64,000 nucleotides of DNA from Gammaproteobacteria bacterium (GCA_016744375.1 JADGEM010000002.1:62001-126000), one strand, 5' to 3'; positions 7,712-18,080 are shown, numbered from the stretch's first letter. The notes: a model not told the origin generated them from the letters alone. Made by a program: numbers and translations.

Positions 7712-9091
7712 TTATGAATTATTTGAACACTCAACCTCTAATCTAATTTTTTCTCCCCATTGAGTTGCCTTTTGGATAAGCTGATCTTCATTAAGCGTTG
7801 TTAATTGGCGATTATTAAGCAAATGCTTTCCCTGTACCCAGACATCAGTCACCTGATCCCTGCTGGAGGAGTAAATGATCTGTGAAATGGCGTGGTAAAC
7901 TGGCTGAGTTTCAATTGTGTTGAGATTAATTGCACAGATATCAGCGGATTTGCCTTTAATAAGAGAGCCTGTTTTTGAGTCAAGACCCAGTGCCTTAGCG
8001 CCATTAATTGTCGCCATTTTTAAAGAGGTATGAGCGGGAATTGCCGAGGCATCTGCTGCAACAGCTTTGGCTAATAAAGCCGTACTGCGCATTTCACTGA
8101 GCATATCCAGATCGTTGTTACTGGCAGCACCATCTGTACCAATGGCAATATTGATGTCATTGTCTGTCAGTTTTGCAACGGGGCAATAGCCACTTGCTAA
8201 TTTAAGGTTGGACTCTGGACAATGCACAACATGGACACCATACTGCTTAAGCAGTTGAATTTCATCATCTTCCAGTTGTGTCATATGAACGGTTAATAAA
8301 AGAGGTGATAACAGTCCTAATCTTTCAAGTCTCTTTATAGGTCGCATACCACTATTGGCTATAGCCTGTTCAACTTCATCTTTTGTTTCATGAAGGTGAA
8401 TATGGATTGGAATGTCTAACTTTTCGGCATAGGTTTTAACTTTTTCCAGAGGCTCATCAGAAACGGTGTAGGGGGCATGGGGAGCAAATGCCGTGGATAT
8501 GAGTGGATGATGTCGATATTGTTCATGTAAGTTTAATCCTTTATGCAAATAGTCATCACTGTCCTTTGCCCAGGCTGAAGGAAAATCAATGACAATCATG
8601 CCCAGTGAAGCGCGTATGCCGGCTTCGTCTGCAGACTTTGCAGCAGCATCTGGGAAAAAATACATGTCATTAAAGGTGGTTGTGCCACCTCGAAGCATTT
8701 CTGCTATTGCTAAGTCAGTACCATCTTTAACAAATTGATAATTAACACATTTACCTTCAGCCGGCCAGATATGTTCTGATAACCATTCCATCAAAGGCAG
8801 ATCATCGGCTATACCGCGTAACAAGCTCATAGCAGCATGAGTATGGGTATTAATCAGACCAGGGATCAGGGCATGAGTCTGAAGATGATGCTCTGTGTGA
8901 CTCATATATTTGCTGCCGCATTGTGATGACGGTAAAATATCCAGAATTTTTCCCTGTTTAACAACCAGGGAGTGATGTTCGTAAATTGTCTCATCGGGTT
9001 CAACAGGAATGATCCAGCCAGCGTGTATAATAGAGTCAACCTGCAGTCGCTTATTTGGAATTTTGTTTGATTTTTGTGCTGGTTTTGACAA
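7712..9091 (-). CDS. mtaD: 5-methylthioadenosine / S-adenosylhomocysteine deaminase (TRZ/ATZ amidohydrolase)
   Basis: A 459-residue metal-dependent deaminase of the TRZ/ATZ family. Metal ligands are visible: the HTHAAMSLLRG motif (about residues 82-92), HIHLHETKDE (about 230), a histidine in LLLTVHMTQLEDDE, and the catalytic GTDGAASNNDLDM. The family deaminates methylthioadenosine (MTA), S-adenosylhomocysteine or adenosine. It is divergent from mtnA, which acts later in MTA salvage, so MTA is the likely substrate. In Pseudomonas the same neighbour pair is an MTA deaminase and mtnA. Start ATG at 9091 fits family length. A guanine/chlorohydrolase-type activity is the alternative. Confidence 0.88.
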   Translation of the reverse strand: MSKPAQKSNKIPNKRLQVDSIIHAGWIIPVEPDETIYEHHSLVVKQGKILDILPSSQCGSKYMSHTEHHLQTHALIPGLINTHTHAAMSLLRGIADDLPLMEWLSEHIWPAEGKCVNYQFVKDGTDLAIAEMLRGGTTTFNDMYFFPDAAAKSADEAGIRASLGMIVIDFPSAWAKDSDDYLHKGLNLHEQYRHHPLISTAFAPHAPYTVSDEPLEKVKTYAEKLDIPIHIHLHETKDEVEQAIANSGMRPIKRLERLGLLSPLLLTVHMTQLEDDEIQLLKQYGVHVVHCPESNLKLASGYCPVAKLTDNDINIAIGTDGAASNNDLDMLSEMRSTALLAKAVAADASAIPAHTSLKMATINGAKALGLDSKTGSLIKGKSADICAINLNTIETQPVYHAISQIIYSSSRDQVTDVWVQGKHLLNNRQLTTLNEDQLIQKATQWGEKIRLEVECSNNS

Positions 9092-9188
9092 AGGGACCTC
9101 ATCAATAATTATTTATACATTTTAGTATACACCGAGTTGGCATTTGATTATAAGATAGTGCATTTTTTAATAAAGGTAAATTTTAAAA

Positions 9189-10259
9189 ATGAGTAGTAAA
9201 GTCTATGATTCCATTAAACCCATTATCTGGCAGGGCGGCTCGCTTCAATTACTTGATCAGCGGCTATTACCTACAGAGCATATATACATAACGTTAAGGG
9301 ATGTTAATTCTGTTGCCCAGGCTATAACTGACATGGTTGTTCGCGGTGCACCTGCCATTGGAATTACTGCTGCTTATGGTATTGTCATTGCTGCGCGACA
9401 CAGGTTTAGTGAGAATTCAGATAATTGGAAACAGGCAATCGAAGCTGACCTGGAAACTCTGGCACAATCACGGCCAACGGCGGTTAATCTATTTTGGGCG
9501 ATTGATTTAATGCGCGATGTCATCAAAGGCATTGCAGCAGATGATCCTATTGCCACACTCCTTACCCTTGCCAGGCAAATTCATAAAGACGATATCGAAG
9601 CAAACCTTAAGATGGGGGAATTGGGGGCACAATTAATTGAAGAGCCCTGTGCTGTGCTTACGCATTGTAATGCAGGTGCATTGGCAACTGGTGGTTATGG
9701 TACTGCCTTAGGAGTTATTCGCAGTGCCTTTGCGCAAAATAAGATTCAGCATGTTTATGCTGATGAAACTCGCCCCTGGCTTCAGGGGGCACGTCTGACG
9801 GCATGGGAAATGGTGCATGATAATATTCCTGTAACTCTTCTGGTTGAGGGTGCGGCTGCACATGCCATTAAAATTTCCCAACTTGATGAAACACCGATTC
9901 GCTGGATTATTGTCGGTTCTGATCGCATCGCTGCTAATGGTGATGTAGCCAATAAAATTGGCACTTATTCTCTGGCCATCCTGGCACGACATCACGGCAT
10001 TAAATTTATGGTGGTTGCTCCGACAACTACAATTGATATGAATATAACCTGTGGTGTTGATATTCCTATTGAGGAAAGATCAATTAAAGAAGTATTAAGC
10101 TGCAGTGGTCTGGAAGTTGCAGCGAAAGGAGCAAAGGCAATAAATCCTGCATTTGATGTCACTCCAGCTGAATTAGTGGATGCGATTGTCACTGAAAAAG
10201 GGGTTGTTTTAAAACCTGATACTGAAAAAATGAAAGCATTAATGACAAAAGTGACTTAA
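9189..10259 (+). CDS. mtnA: Methylthioribose-1-phosphate isomerase MtnA
   Basis: MtnA isomerises 5-methylthioribose-1-phosphate to 5-methylthioribulose-1-phosphate in methionine salvage. The 356-residue protein has the family motifs VVRGAPAIGITAAYG (about residues 47-61), LTHCNAGALATGGYGTALG with the catalytic cysteine (about 157-175), ADETRPWLQGARLTAWE, and VGSDRIAANGDVANKIGTY with the catalytic aspartate (about 242-260). It ends before gyrA as in Pseudomonas. Later salvage enzymes are not in this window. Confidence 0.95.
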   Translation: MSSKVYDSIKPIIWQGGSLQLLDQRLLPTEHIYITLRDVNSVAQAITDMVVRGAPAIGITAAYGIVIAARHRFSENSDNWKQAIEADLETLAQSRPTAVNLFWAIDLMRDVIKGIAADDPIATLLTLARQIHKDDIEANLKMGELGAQLIEEPCAVLTHCNAGALATGGYGTALGVIRSAFAQNKIQHVYADETRPWLQGARLTAWEMVHDNIPVTLLVEGAAAHAIKISQLDETPIRWIIVGSDRIAANGDVANKIGTYSLAILARHHGIKFMVVAPTTTIDMNITCGVDIPIEERSIKEVLSCSGLEVAAKGAKAINPAFDVTPAELVDAIVTEKGVVLKPDTEKMKALMTKVT

Positions 10260-10279
10260 TTAACAAAAATATCTATTTT

Positions 10280-10308
10280 TTGACTGGAATAAGAGCACAA
10301 AACATAAT
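10280..10308 (+). promoter_or_regulatory. Predicted sigma-70 promoter for gyrA
   Basis: TTGACT at 10280-10285 and CATAAT at 10303-10308 are separated by 17 bp, five of six bases matching consensus in each box. It lies about 135 bp upstream of gyrA in the mtnA-gyrA gap, so gyrA would have a long leader. Confidence 0.6.
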
Positions 10309-10443
10309 GATATGTGCTATGATATTTCAGTTTTTAGAGTACCTGATTGATACGTTTTCTAATCTCTAACAGCAGGCTCAATTTGTCTGTTTAGATAATC
10401 AGTCTGTTGAGAAAATCAATAAAAATGGATATATAACCACTCA

Positions 10444-13182
10444 ATGTCAGATTTTGCAAAAGAACTCCTTCATATTAATATTGAGGAGGAGATGAAGCAG
10501 TCCTACATGGATTATGCGATGAGCGTAATTGTAGGGCGAGCACTTCCCGATGTCCGTGATGGCCTTAAGCCAGTCCACCGACGAGTCATATATGCCATGC
10601 ACGAAGCTGGCATGGATTTCAACAAACCTTATAAAAAATCAGCCCGTATTGTTGGTGAAGTTCTTGGTAAATATCACCCTCATGGTGATACTGCTGTCTA
10701 CGATACTATCGTTCGCATGGCACAGAATTTTTCTCTGCGCTATATGCTGGTTGATGGTCAGGGTAACTTTGGTTCGGTTGACGGCGATTCGCCTGCCGCC
10801 ATGCGTTATACCGAAGTCCGTATGGCGAAGATTTCTCATGAATTACTTGCTGATATCGATAAAGAAACGGTCGACTTTACTGCGAACTATGATGAATCTG
10901 AACATGAACCCGTTGTACTGCCAACTAAAATACCAAACTTATTGATCAATGGTTCTTCCGGTATTGCAGTTGGCATGGCCACTAATATACCTCCGCACAA
11001 TATGGGTGAAGTAGTCAGTGCTTGTCTGGCATTCATTGAAGATCCTGATATCAGCATCCCTGATTTAATTAAGCTGGTTCCCGGACCTGATTTTCCTACT
11101 GCCGGTATCATAAATGGTTCCCGTGGTATTCATGAAGCTTATCATACAGGGCGTGGTCGAATACGAGTTCGAGCTCGTATTGAAATAGAAGAAATGCCCA
11201 ATAGCCGCGAACGTATTGTAGTCACCGAACTACCCTATCAGGTTAATAAAGCACGTCTGATAGAACGCATTGCAGAACTCGTTAAAGAAAAGAAAATTGA
11301 AGGTATTTCTGAGCTGCGTGATGAGTCGGATAAAGACGGCATGCGTATGGTTATTGAAGTCAAACGCGGTGAATCTACCGATGTTTTAGTTAATACCTTA
11401 TACAAACATACTGCGATGCAGAACGTCTTTGGTATTAATATGGTGGCTCTGGTCGATGGCCAGCCTAAGTTGTTTAATCTTAAAGAACTTATTGTGCAAT
11501 TCATTCGCCATCGTCGTGAAGTGGTTAACCGCCGAACGGTTTACCAATTAAGAAAAGCGCGAGAACGTGCACATATCCTGGAAGGCCAGGCTGTCGCTCT
11601 GGCTAATATTGATCCTTTAATTAAAACCATTAAAGAATCTGCCAACCCTCAGGAAGCTAAAGAAAAATTAATTGTCAATCCCTGGGAGCCAGGTTTAGTA
11701 AAAGAATTGCTGTCCGGAGGGGGAGAACAATCCCGTCCTGATGGGCTTGAAGACCAATATGGCCTATCGGATGATGGTTATCATCTTTCTCCTGTGCAGG
11801 CTCAGGCAATATTAGATTTGCGTCTACACCGTTTAACCGGCCTGGAAATTGAAAAAATTGTTGTCGAGTACAAAGAAATCATTGAGAAGATTAAATGGTA
11901 TCTTTCTATTTTGGCAAGCCACGAAATTCTTATGGGGATTATTCGCGAAGAGCTTGAAGCTATATTAAATCAATATGGTGATGAACGTCGTACAGAGATC
12001 ATGGAATCAGAAGATGATCTTTGCCTCGAAGATATGATCGCAGAAGAAGATCGTGTGGTGACATTATCGCATGAAGGTTATGTTAAAACACAGCCTCTTG
12101 CTGATTATACAGCACAACGTCGCGGGGGACGTGGTAAATCGGCAACATCAATGAAAGAAGAAGATTTTATTGATAAGCTTTTTGTCGCTTCAAGTCATGA
12201 CACTATATTATGCTTTACCAATGCTGGCCAGGTTTACTGGAAGAAAGTCTATGAACTGCCATTGGCAAGTCGTGGTTCAAGAGGTCGTCCTATAATCAAT
12301 CTTTTACCTTTATCAGAAGGTGAAAAAGTTAATGCAATATTGCCTATTAAAGAATTTTTAGACGGGCAATACATTCTCCAGGCTACGGCCAACGGTACAG
12401 TGAAAAAGACACCACTGCTTGATTATTCGAGGCCAAGAACCAATGGTATCCGAGCCATAGAATTACGTGAAGGTGATAAGTTAATTGATGTTCAATTAAC
12501 CGATGGACAACAGGATATCATGTTGTTCAGCACTGAAGGTAAAGCAATACGTTTTAACGAGTCTTTAGTTCGCTCTATGGGGCGAGTTGCTACCGGTGTT
12601 CGTGGAATTAAACTTAATGGAGAGCAAAAAGTTGTATCACTGATTGTTGTGCCGCCAGAATGTGAAGATCGTTTTGTACTGACTGCAACGGAAAATGGTT
12701 TTGGTAAACGAACCAAAATTTCTGAATATCCCGTTAAAGGACGTGGTGGTATGGGAGTACTTGCAATAAAAACCTCCGAAAGAAATGGTGCAATGGTAGG
12801 TGCAACATTACTTGATGATACCAGTGAAATTATGCTTATAACTGATGGCGGAACCATTGTTCGAACACGTTCAACTGAGATTTCAGTGGTTGGCCGAAAC
12901 ACCCAGGGTGTTCGATTAATTCGACTGACAAAAAATGAACAACTGGTTCAACTTGAACGAGTCTGCGAAACCGTTATTGATGAAGATGATGATGAAATAA
13001 TTGAGGGAGAGCCTTCAGCGGATCAAGAGCCTTCAGCGGATCAAGAGCCTTCAGCGGATCAAGAGCCTTCAGCGGATCAAGAGCCTTCAGCTCAACAAGA
13101 GCCTTCAGCAGATCATGAGCCTTCAGAAGGTGATCAAAAACCATTATCAGATGAAGACAATACTTCATCAACAGAGGATTAA
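10444..13182 (+). CDS. gyrA: DNA gyrase subunit A
   Basis: GyrA cuts and rejoins DNA in negative supercoiling together with GyrB. The 912-residue protein starts [19 protein letters not shown]. The quinolone-resistance region reads [17 protein letters not shown], with Thr where E. coli has Ser83 and Asp at 87. The active-site tyrosine is in [10 protein letters not shown] (about residue 122). The GyrA box QRRGGRGK (about 560) marks gyrase rather than topoisomerase IV, followed by the C-terminal beta-propeller. The last ~55 residues are unusual: six to seven tandem copies of EPSADQ in an acidic, disordered tail. The sigma-70-like promoter at 10280-10308 precedes it. Confidence 0.97.
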   Translation: MSDFAKELLHINIEEEMKQSYMDYAMSVIVGRALPDVRDGLKPVHRRVIYAMHEAGMDFNKPYKKSARIVGEVLGKYHPHGDTAVYDTIVRMAQNFSLRYMLVDGQGNFGSVDGDSPAAMRYTEVRMAKISHELLADIDKETVDFTANYDESEHEPVVLPTKIPNLLINGSSGIAVGMATNIPPHNMGEVVSACLAFIEDPDISIPDLIKLVPGPDFPTAGIINGSRGIHEAYHTGRGRIRVRARIEIEEMPNSRERIVVTELPYQVNKARLIERIAELVKEKKIEGISELRDESDKDGMRMVIEVKRGESTDVLVNTLYKHTAMQNVFGINMVALVDGQPKLFNLKELIVQFIRHRREVVNRRTVYQLRKARERAHILEGQAVALANIDPLIKTIKESANPQEAKEKLIVNPWEPGLVKELLSGGGEQSRPDGLEDQYGLSDDGYHLSPVQAQAILDLRLHRLTGLEIEKIVVEYKEIIEKIKWYLSILASHEILMGIIREELEAILNQYGDERRTEIMESEDDLCLEDMIAEEDRVVTLSHEGYVKTQPLADYTAQRRGGRGKSATSMKEEDFIDKLFVASSHDTILCFTNAGQVYWKKVYELPLASRGSRGRPIINLLPLSEGEKVNAILPIKEFLDGQYILQATANGTVKKTPLLDYSRPRTNGIRAIELREGDKLIDVQLTDGQQDIMLFSTEGKAIRFNESLVRSMGRVATGVRGIKLNGEQKVVSLIVVPPECEDRFVLTATENGFGKRTKISEYPVKGRGGMGVLAIKTSERNGAMVGATLLDDTSEIMLITDGGTIVRTRSTEISVVGRNTQGVRLIRLTKNEQLVQLERVCETVIDEDDDEIIEGEPSADQEPSADQEPSADQEPSADQEPSAQQEPSADHEPSEGDQKPLSDEDNTSSTED
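13009..13134 (+). repeat. In-frame 18-bp tandem repeat in the gyrA 3' end
   Basis: Seven consecutive 18-bp units begin at 13009, consensus gagccttcagcggatcaa, encoding Glu-Pro-Ser-Ala-Asp-Gln. The first four are identical and the next three diverge (Ala-Gln-Gln, Ala-Asp-His, Glu-Gly-Asp). The length keeps the reading frame, so copy number can change without a frameshift. Confidence 0.95.
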
Positions 13183-13237
13183 TAATTTAGTTTATTAAAT
13201 CGAGGATATTACAATAAGGTGTACTTATTCACTTCCG

Positions 13238-13300
13238 GGAGCATGGGTGTCTCGCCCATTTTAACTTTAAATAATAACATGGTCATGCTGCCATGCTCTC
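13238..13300 (+). other. Nested inverted repeats in the gyrA-serC gap (possible leader structure)
   Basis: gagcatgg (13239-13246) can pair with ccatgctc (13291-13298). Two smaller hairpins compete inside it: tggg/ccca around 13244-13258, and catgg/ccatg at 13279-13295. No T-run follows, so it is not a classical terminator. It could be a serC leader element or a processed gyrA 3' end. Confidence 0.35.
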
Positions 13301-13399
13301 AGGTAAAAGAGTAATTAACTCATGAACAAAACATTTTTGTTATTAATCTCATTAACTACTCATCAAATTTTTTTATTACTCAATTCACAAGGATAAAAG

Positions 13400-14482
13400 A
13401 TGTCTAGAGTTTTCAATTTTAGTGCGGGCCCCGCAATGTTACCTGAAGCAGTGATCAAAAAAGCCAGTGAAGAAATGCTTGACTGGAATGATGAAGGGAT
13501 GTCCGTAATGGAAATGTCTCACCGCGGCAAAGCATTCATGTCAATTGCCAGTAAAGCAGAAGCTAATTTAAGAACATTGATGTCTATTCCTGATAATTAT
13601 AAGGTTCTTTTCCTACAAGGTGGCGCCAGTCAACAGTTTGCTGCTATTCCCTTAAATTTACTCGGTGATAAGAAGACTGCTGATTATGTTAATACAGGTA
13701 TGTGGTCTAAAAAAGCAATTGCAGAAGCAAAACGTTATTGTGATGTGAATGTTGTGGCAACTTCTGAAGATTCTTCTTTTACTACGATTCCAGATTTTTC
13801 AACCTGGAAACTGAATCCAGATGCCGCCTATGTACATTACACCCCAAATGAAACCATCGGCGGTGTTGAATTTGACTATGTTCCTGATACTGGAGATGTG
13901 CCTCTTATTGCGGATATGTCATCAACAATTTTGTCTCGCCCAATTGATGTATCAAAATTTGGTATGATCTATGCTGGCGCTCAAAAGAATGTTGGACCTG
14001 CCGGATTAACCATCGTTATTATTCGTGATGATCTCATTGGTCAGGCTTCTGAAAATACACCGGCTATGCTGAATTACAAAACTCATGCTGACAATGATTC
14101 AATGTACAATACGCCGCCTACTTATAGTTGGTATATGGCTGGACTTGTCTTTGAGTGGCTATTGGAAAAAGGCGGACTGGAAGGAATCGGAGGAATCAAT
14201 AAAGCCAAGTCAGATAAATTATATGCTGCAATTGATGATGGTGGATTCTATGCAAATCCCGTTGAGAAGCGCTATCGATCATGGATGAATGTACCTTTTA
14301 CCTTGAAAAGCGCTGATCTGGATGCAGCTTTTCTTGAGCAAGCTGTCAAAAGAGGGCTGGCCACATTAAAGGGCCATCGTTCTGTGGGTGGTATGCGTGC
14401 TAGTATCTATAATGCAATGCCGACTGAAGGTGTTGATACTCTCGTTGAATTTATGAATCAATTTGCCAAAGAAAACTCATAA
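13400..14482 (+). CDS. serC: Phosphoserine aminotransferase SerC
   Basis: SerC, a pyridoxal-phosphate enzyme, converts 3-phosphohydroxypyruvate to phosphoserine and also acts in pyridoxine synthesis. The 360-residue protein begins VFNFSAGPAMLPEAV, has the substrate-contacting MSHRGKAF, and the PLP lysine in YAGAQKNVGPAGLT (about residue 196). The C-terminal GHRSVGGMRASIYNAMP is family-typical. The start ATG has aagga seven to eight bases upstream. It lies between gyrA and serA, so the first two serine-pathway steps are adjacent. Confidence 0.97.
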   Translation: MSRVFNFSAGPAMLPEAVIKKASEEMLDWNDEGMSVMEMSHRGKAFMSIASKAEANLRTLMSIPDNYKVLFLQGGASQQFAAIPLNLLGDKKTADYVNTGMWSKKAIAEAKRYCDVNVVATSEDSSFTTIPDFSTWKLNPDAAYVHYTPNETIGGVEFDYVPDTGDVPLIADMSSTILSRPIDVSKFGMIYAGAQKNVGPAGLTIVIIRDDLIGQASENTPAMLNYKTHADNDSMYNTPPTYSWYMAGLVFEWLLEKGGLEGIGGINKAKSDKLYAAIDDGGFYANPVEKRYRSWMNVPFTLKSADLDAAFLEQAVKRGLATLKGHRSVGGMRASIYNAMPTEGVDTLVEFMNQFAKENS

Positions 14483-14589
14483 ATTAAAGAGTTCACTGTT
14501 ATTTAATGTGCTGTCAAAATTATTACTCGACTGTGCGTTTTATACTATGAATATCTTAATCCAATAACTACATCGAACGAGAAATTAAA

Positions 14590-15759
14590 ATGAATAAAAT
14601 TCTGACTTTAAATAACATCTCTGTTGCAGGTCTTGAAAAATTTCCTAGAGAAAGCTATGAGATTGCCTCTGAAATACAGCATCCAGATGCTATCTTATTA
14701 CGTTCATATAAAATGCATGATATGGAATTACCTGAAAGTCTTAAGGCTGTCGGACGTGCTGGGACAGGTGTTAATAATGTTCCTGTTGATAAAATGAGTG
14801 CAAAAGGCCTCCCCGTTTTTAATGCGCCCGGTGCCAATGCAAACGCGGTTAAAGAATTAGTGCTTGCCGGTATGCTGATGTCTGCTCGACATATTGGTCC
14901 AGCCTGGGAGTTTGCAAAAAATCAGGAAGGTAGCGATGAAGAAATTAGCAAGGCTGTAGAAGCAGGTAAGAAAAACTTTGGTGGTTTTGAACTTCCTGGA
15001 AAAACATTGGGTGTTGTTGGTCTTGGTGCTATCGGACGCGCAGTTGCTAAAGTTGCCGAGGACCTGGGGATGAATGTGGTTGGTTTTGATCCTGGTCTGA
15101 CTGTTGAGGGTGCATGGATGATTTCCTCCAGTGTTAAGCAAGCTGCCAGTTTTGATGCAATGTTGCCAGAAGTTGACTTTCTTACTTTTCATGTGCCTTT
15201 AATTGATGTTACACGAAACATGCTCAATGCTGATCGGATTAAGATCCTTAAGAAAGGGGCAACCATACTCAACTTTGCACGTGGTGGAATCATCGATGAT
15301 GAAGCAATGTCAGAAGGTTTGAGATCAGGGCATGTTTATGGCTATATCAATGATTTTGCAAATAATACACTTAAAGACGTGCCCAATGTGATCACTCTGC
15401 CGCACCTTGGTGCTTCAACCCAGGATGCTGAAGATAATTGCGCCATAATTGTATCTGAAAACATCCGTGATTATCTTGAGAATGGTAATATTAAGTTATC
15501 AGTGAATTTCCCGGAAATTAGCATGCCAAAAGCGGATGACTGTCACCGCATTACTATTGCTAATAGTAATGTTCCTAATATGTTGGGGCAAATTTCTTCT
15601 TTACTTGCCGATGCCAATCTCAATATTATTGATATGGTTAACAAGTCAAAGGGCGATCTTGCTTATACCATCGTTGATGTTAATGATACCGTTGCATCTG
15701 ATATTGTTGAAACTTTAGAGGCAATTGAAGGTGTACTTTCGGTTAGAGTGTTATCTTAA
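14590..15759 (+). CDS. serA: D-3-phosphoglycerate dehydrogenase SerA
   Basis: SerA oxidises 3-phosphoglycerate to phosphohydroxypyruvate, the first step of serine synthesis. The 389-residue protein has a Rossmann motif GKTLGVVGLGAIGRAVAKVA (about residues 137-156), the catalytic Arg/Glu/His set (FARGGIIDDEAM, and LPHLGASTQDAE with the His) and a C-terminal ACT domain (about 315-389, ITIANSNVPNMLGQISSLLADANLNI), which usually gives serine feedback. It is about 100 bases downstream of serC and 23 bases upstream of pheA. Its place between serC and pheA is an insertion relative to the Pseudomonas order. Confidence 0.95.
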   Translation: MNKILTLNNISVAGLEKFPRESYEIASEIQHPDAILLRSYKMHDMELPESLKAVGRAGTGVNNVPVDKMSAKGLPVFNAPGANANAVKELVLAGMLMSARHIGPAWEFAKNQEGSDEEISKAVEAGKKNFGGFELPGKTLGVVGLGAIGRAVAKVAEDLGMNVVGFDPGLTVEGAWMISSSVKQAASFDAMLPEVDFLTFHVPLIDVTRNMLNADRIKILKKGATILNFARGGIIDDEAMSEGLRSGHVYGYINDFANNTLKDVPNVITLPHLGASTQDAEDNCAIIVSENIRDYLENGNIKLSVNFPEISMPKADDCHRITIANSNVPNMLGQISSLLADANLNIIDMVNKSKGDLAYTIVDVNDTVASDIVETLEAIEGVLSVRVLS

Positions 15760-15782
15760 AAGTTATTCAAGGAACAAATAGT

Positions 15783-16898
15783 TTGAGCGAAGATCTCAAA
15801 AAAATACGTGATCAAATTGATAACCTGGATCAACAAATTCAGTTATTATTAAATCAGCGTGCTGCTTGTGCAAAAAAAGTTGCCGATGCTAAACTTGCTG
15901 ATATTGAAGGGGGTGAAACGGCTATTTTTTATCGCCCTGAACGTGAGGCATCTGTTTTACGCAAGGTCATGACACGTAATGAGGGCCCTATCAGCAATGA
16001 AGAAATGGCACGTCTTTTTCGTGAAATTATGTCAGCCTGTCTTGCTCTTGAGCAGTCTATGAAAATTGCTTTTTTAGGACCTGAAGGAACATTTACTCAG
16101 GCGGCTGCATTAAAGCATTTTGGTCATTCAGTTAAAACAATTCCATTTTCGACAATTGATGAAGTATTTCGTGAAGTTGATGCTGATGCCTGTCATTACG
16201 GCGTTGTTCCAGTAGAAAATTCCACAGAAGGTGTTATTAGTCACACATTAGATATGCTCATTGAATCCCCTTTAAAAATTTGTGGTGAAGTTTCCTTAAG
16301 AATTCATCAATACCTTATGGGTCAACAAAAATCGTTGAAGCAAATTAATAAAATTTATTCTCACCAGCAGTCACTCGCTCAATGTCGTGAATGGCTGGAT
16401 AATAGTTTGCCTGGTGTTGAACGCGTTTCTGTGAATAGTAATGCTGAAGCTGCGCGACTTGCATCGGTTGAAACTGGTGCTGCCGCTATTGCAAGCAGCT
16501 CTGCTGCAGAAATTTATCAGCTCAATATCCTGGCTGAAAAGATTGAGGATGAGCCGGATAATACCACTCGTTTTATTATATTAGGAAAGCAGGAAGTTGA
16601 GCCTAGTGGATCTTTATCTGATTACTCCAGTCAATCATTTGACAAAACATCTATTATGGTGACATCCGCTAATAAATCCGGTGCACTTTTTGATTTGCTA
16701 AAACCGATTGCTGAAAACGGACTTTCTATGACCCGAATTGAGTCAAGACCTTCTAAAAGCGGTCTTTGGCAATATTTGTTCTTTATAGATATTGACGGGC
16801 ATTCATCTCAATCTTCAGTTGCAGATGCATTGAAAAAAATAAAGAATCAGTCAAGTTTGTTAAAAATATTAGGATCTTACCCAAAGGCTGTTTTGTAA
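15783..16898 (+). CDS. pheA: Bifunctional chorismate mutase / prephenate dehydratase (P-protein)
   Basis: PheA converts chorismate to prephenate and then to phenylpyruvate. The 371-residue protein contains an AroQ-type chorismate mutase domain (about residues 1-90, IRDQIDNLDQQIQLLLNQRA), a prephenate dehydratase domain (about 93-270, IAFLGPEGTFTQAAALKHFG, and DEPDNTTRFIILG with the TTRF motif), and a C-terminal ACT domain with ESRPSKSGLWQYLFFIDIDGH for phenylalanine feedback. Translation starts at TTG; aagga lies about nine bases before it and the first residues match the family N terminus. The stop codon overlaps the hisC ATG by one base. Confidence 0.96.
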   Translation: MSEDLKKIRDQIDNLDQQIQLLLNQRAACAKKVADAKLADIEGGETAIFYRPEREASVLRKVMTRNEGPISNEEMARLFREIMSACLALEQSMKIAFLGPEGTFTQAAALKHFGHSVKTIPFSTIDEVFREVDADACHYGVVPVENSTEGVISHTLDMLIESPLKICGEVSLRIHQYLMGQQKSLKQINKIYSHQQSLAQCREWLDNSLPGVERVSVNSNAEAARLASVETGAAAIASSSAAEIYQLNILAEKIEDEPDNTTRFIILGKQEVEPSGSLSDYSSQSFDKTSIMVTSANKSGALFDLLKPIAENGLSMTRIESRPSKSGLWQYLFFIDIDGHSSQSSVADALKKIKNQSSLLKILGSYPKAVL

Positions 16899-18031
16899 TG
16901 TCACTACCATCGGCAATTGAGTGTGTGACTCAGCTTCATCCCTATATTCCAGGAAAGCCTGTTGATGAACTTGAACGAGAATATGGTGTAAAGAATGCGG
17001 TTAAATTAGCTTCAAATGAGAATCCACTGGGGCCAAGCCCAAAGATTATTTCACATTTAAGTCATTTATTAAGCAATCCTCAGGAGTTATCCAGATATCC
17101 TGATGGTAATGGATTTATCTTAAAGAATAAACTCATTGAGAAGTTTGCTGGTGAGAACATCAAACTGTCAGCGGATCAAATTACTTTGGGGAATGGTTCT
17201 AATGATGTTCTTGATTTATTAGCCCGTACATTTGCCAGTAACAATGATGAAATTATTTTCTCTCAATATGCATTTGCTGTTTACCCGATAACGACTCAGG
17301 CTGTTGGTGCAACGGCAGTTGTCACCAGTGCTGTTAACTGGGGACATGATCTGGATGCAATGCTGGATGCTGTCACACAAAAGACACGCCTGATTTTTAT
17401 TGCAAATCCCAATAATCCAACAGGAACTTGCCTGGCAGCCAGTCAATTACAGGATTTTTTAAAACAAGTTCCTGAAAATATTGTTGTTGTGATTGATGAA
17501 GCCTATGAAGAGTATGCCTCTCATCCAGATTCACCTTTTTCTGGTTCTTTTCATTCGATGCTGCCTGTTCTGGAGCAATTTAATAATCTCGTCATTACTC
17601 GTACTTTTTCAAAAGCTTATGGTCTTGCAAGTTTTAGAGTTGGTTATGGGCTTTCATCAGCCGCTATCGCCGATCTTTTAAATCGCGTCAGGCAGCCATT
17701 TAATAATAACACCTTTGCCCTGGAATCGGCAGTGATTGCGCTTGATGATCAGGCACATCTTCTCAAATGTGTCGAATTAAACTGGCGGGGTATGTCCTGC
17801 CTGAAGCAGGGCTTTAAGTCTCTCAGCCTGTCTTATATCTCTTCAGCCGGAAATTTCATTTGTGTACGATTGGGTGAAAATTGTGCTTCTATTTATGATA
17901 AATTATTGTATGAAGGTGTGATAACACGTCCTGTTGCTAATTACCAAATGCATGACTATCTAAGGATATCAGTAGGCACTATGGCTGAAAATCAACGTCT
18001 ATTGACTGCCCTAAAAAAAGTTTTGGCTTAA
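16898..18031 (+). CDS. hisC: Histidinol-phosphate aminotransferase (HisC-type, aromatic pathway copy)
   Basis: A 377-residue class I/II PLP aminotransferase. Family motifs include KLASNENPLGPSPK (about residues 32-45), IFIANPNNPTGT and ITRTFSKAYGLASFRVGYG with the PLP lysine (about 231). It begins on the last base of the pheA stop codon (TAATG), so the two are translationally coupled. In this position, between pheA and tyrA, the Pseudomonas counterpart is annotated hisC2 and may act on aromatic 2-oxo acids as well as histidinol phosphate; which is true here cannot be read from the sequence. Confidence 0.9.
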   Translation: MSLPSAIECVTQLHPYIPGKPVDELEREYGVKNAVKLASNENPLGPSPKIISHLSHLLSNPQELSRYPDGNGFILKNKLIEKFAGENIKLSADQITLGNGSNDVLDLLARTFASNNDEIIFSQYAFAVYPITTQAVGATAVVTSAVNWGHDLDAMLDAVTQKTRLIFIANPNNPTGTCLAASQLQDFLKQVPENIVVVIDEAYEEYASHPDSPFSGSFHSMLPVLEQFNNLVITRTFSKAYGLASFRVGYGLSSAAIADLLNRVRQPFNNNTFALESAVIALDDQAHLLKCVELNWRGMSCLKQGFKSLSLSYISSAGNFICVRLGENCASIYDKLLYEGVITRPVANYQMHDYLRISVGTMAENQRLLTALKKVLA

Positions 18032-18080
18032 AAAATATTGAAACTGTGAATGTACTGAACCATTTTAGACGTTTTGCATA

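Noticed and set aside
13001-13198. Repeats in gyrA as a possible CRISPR or minisatellite locus
   Set aside because: Units are contiguous with no spacers and stay in the gyrA frame; they are coding repeats.
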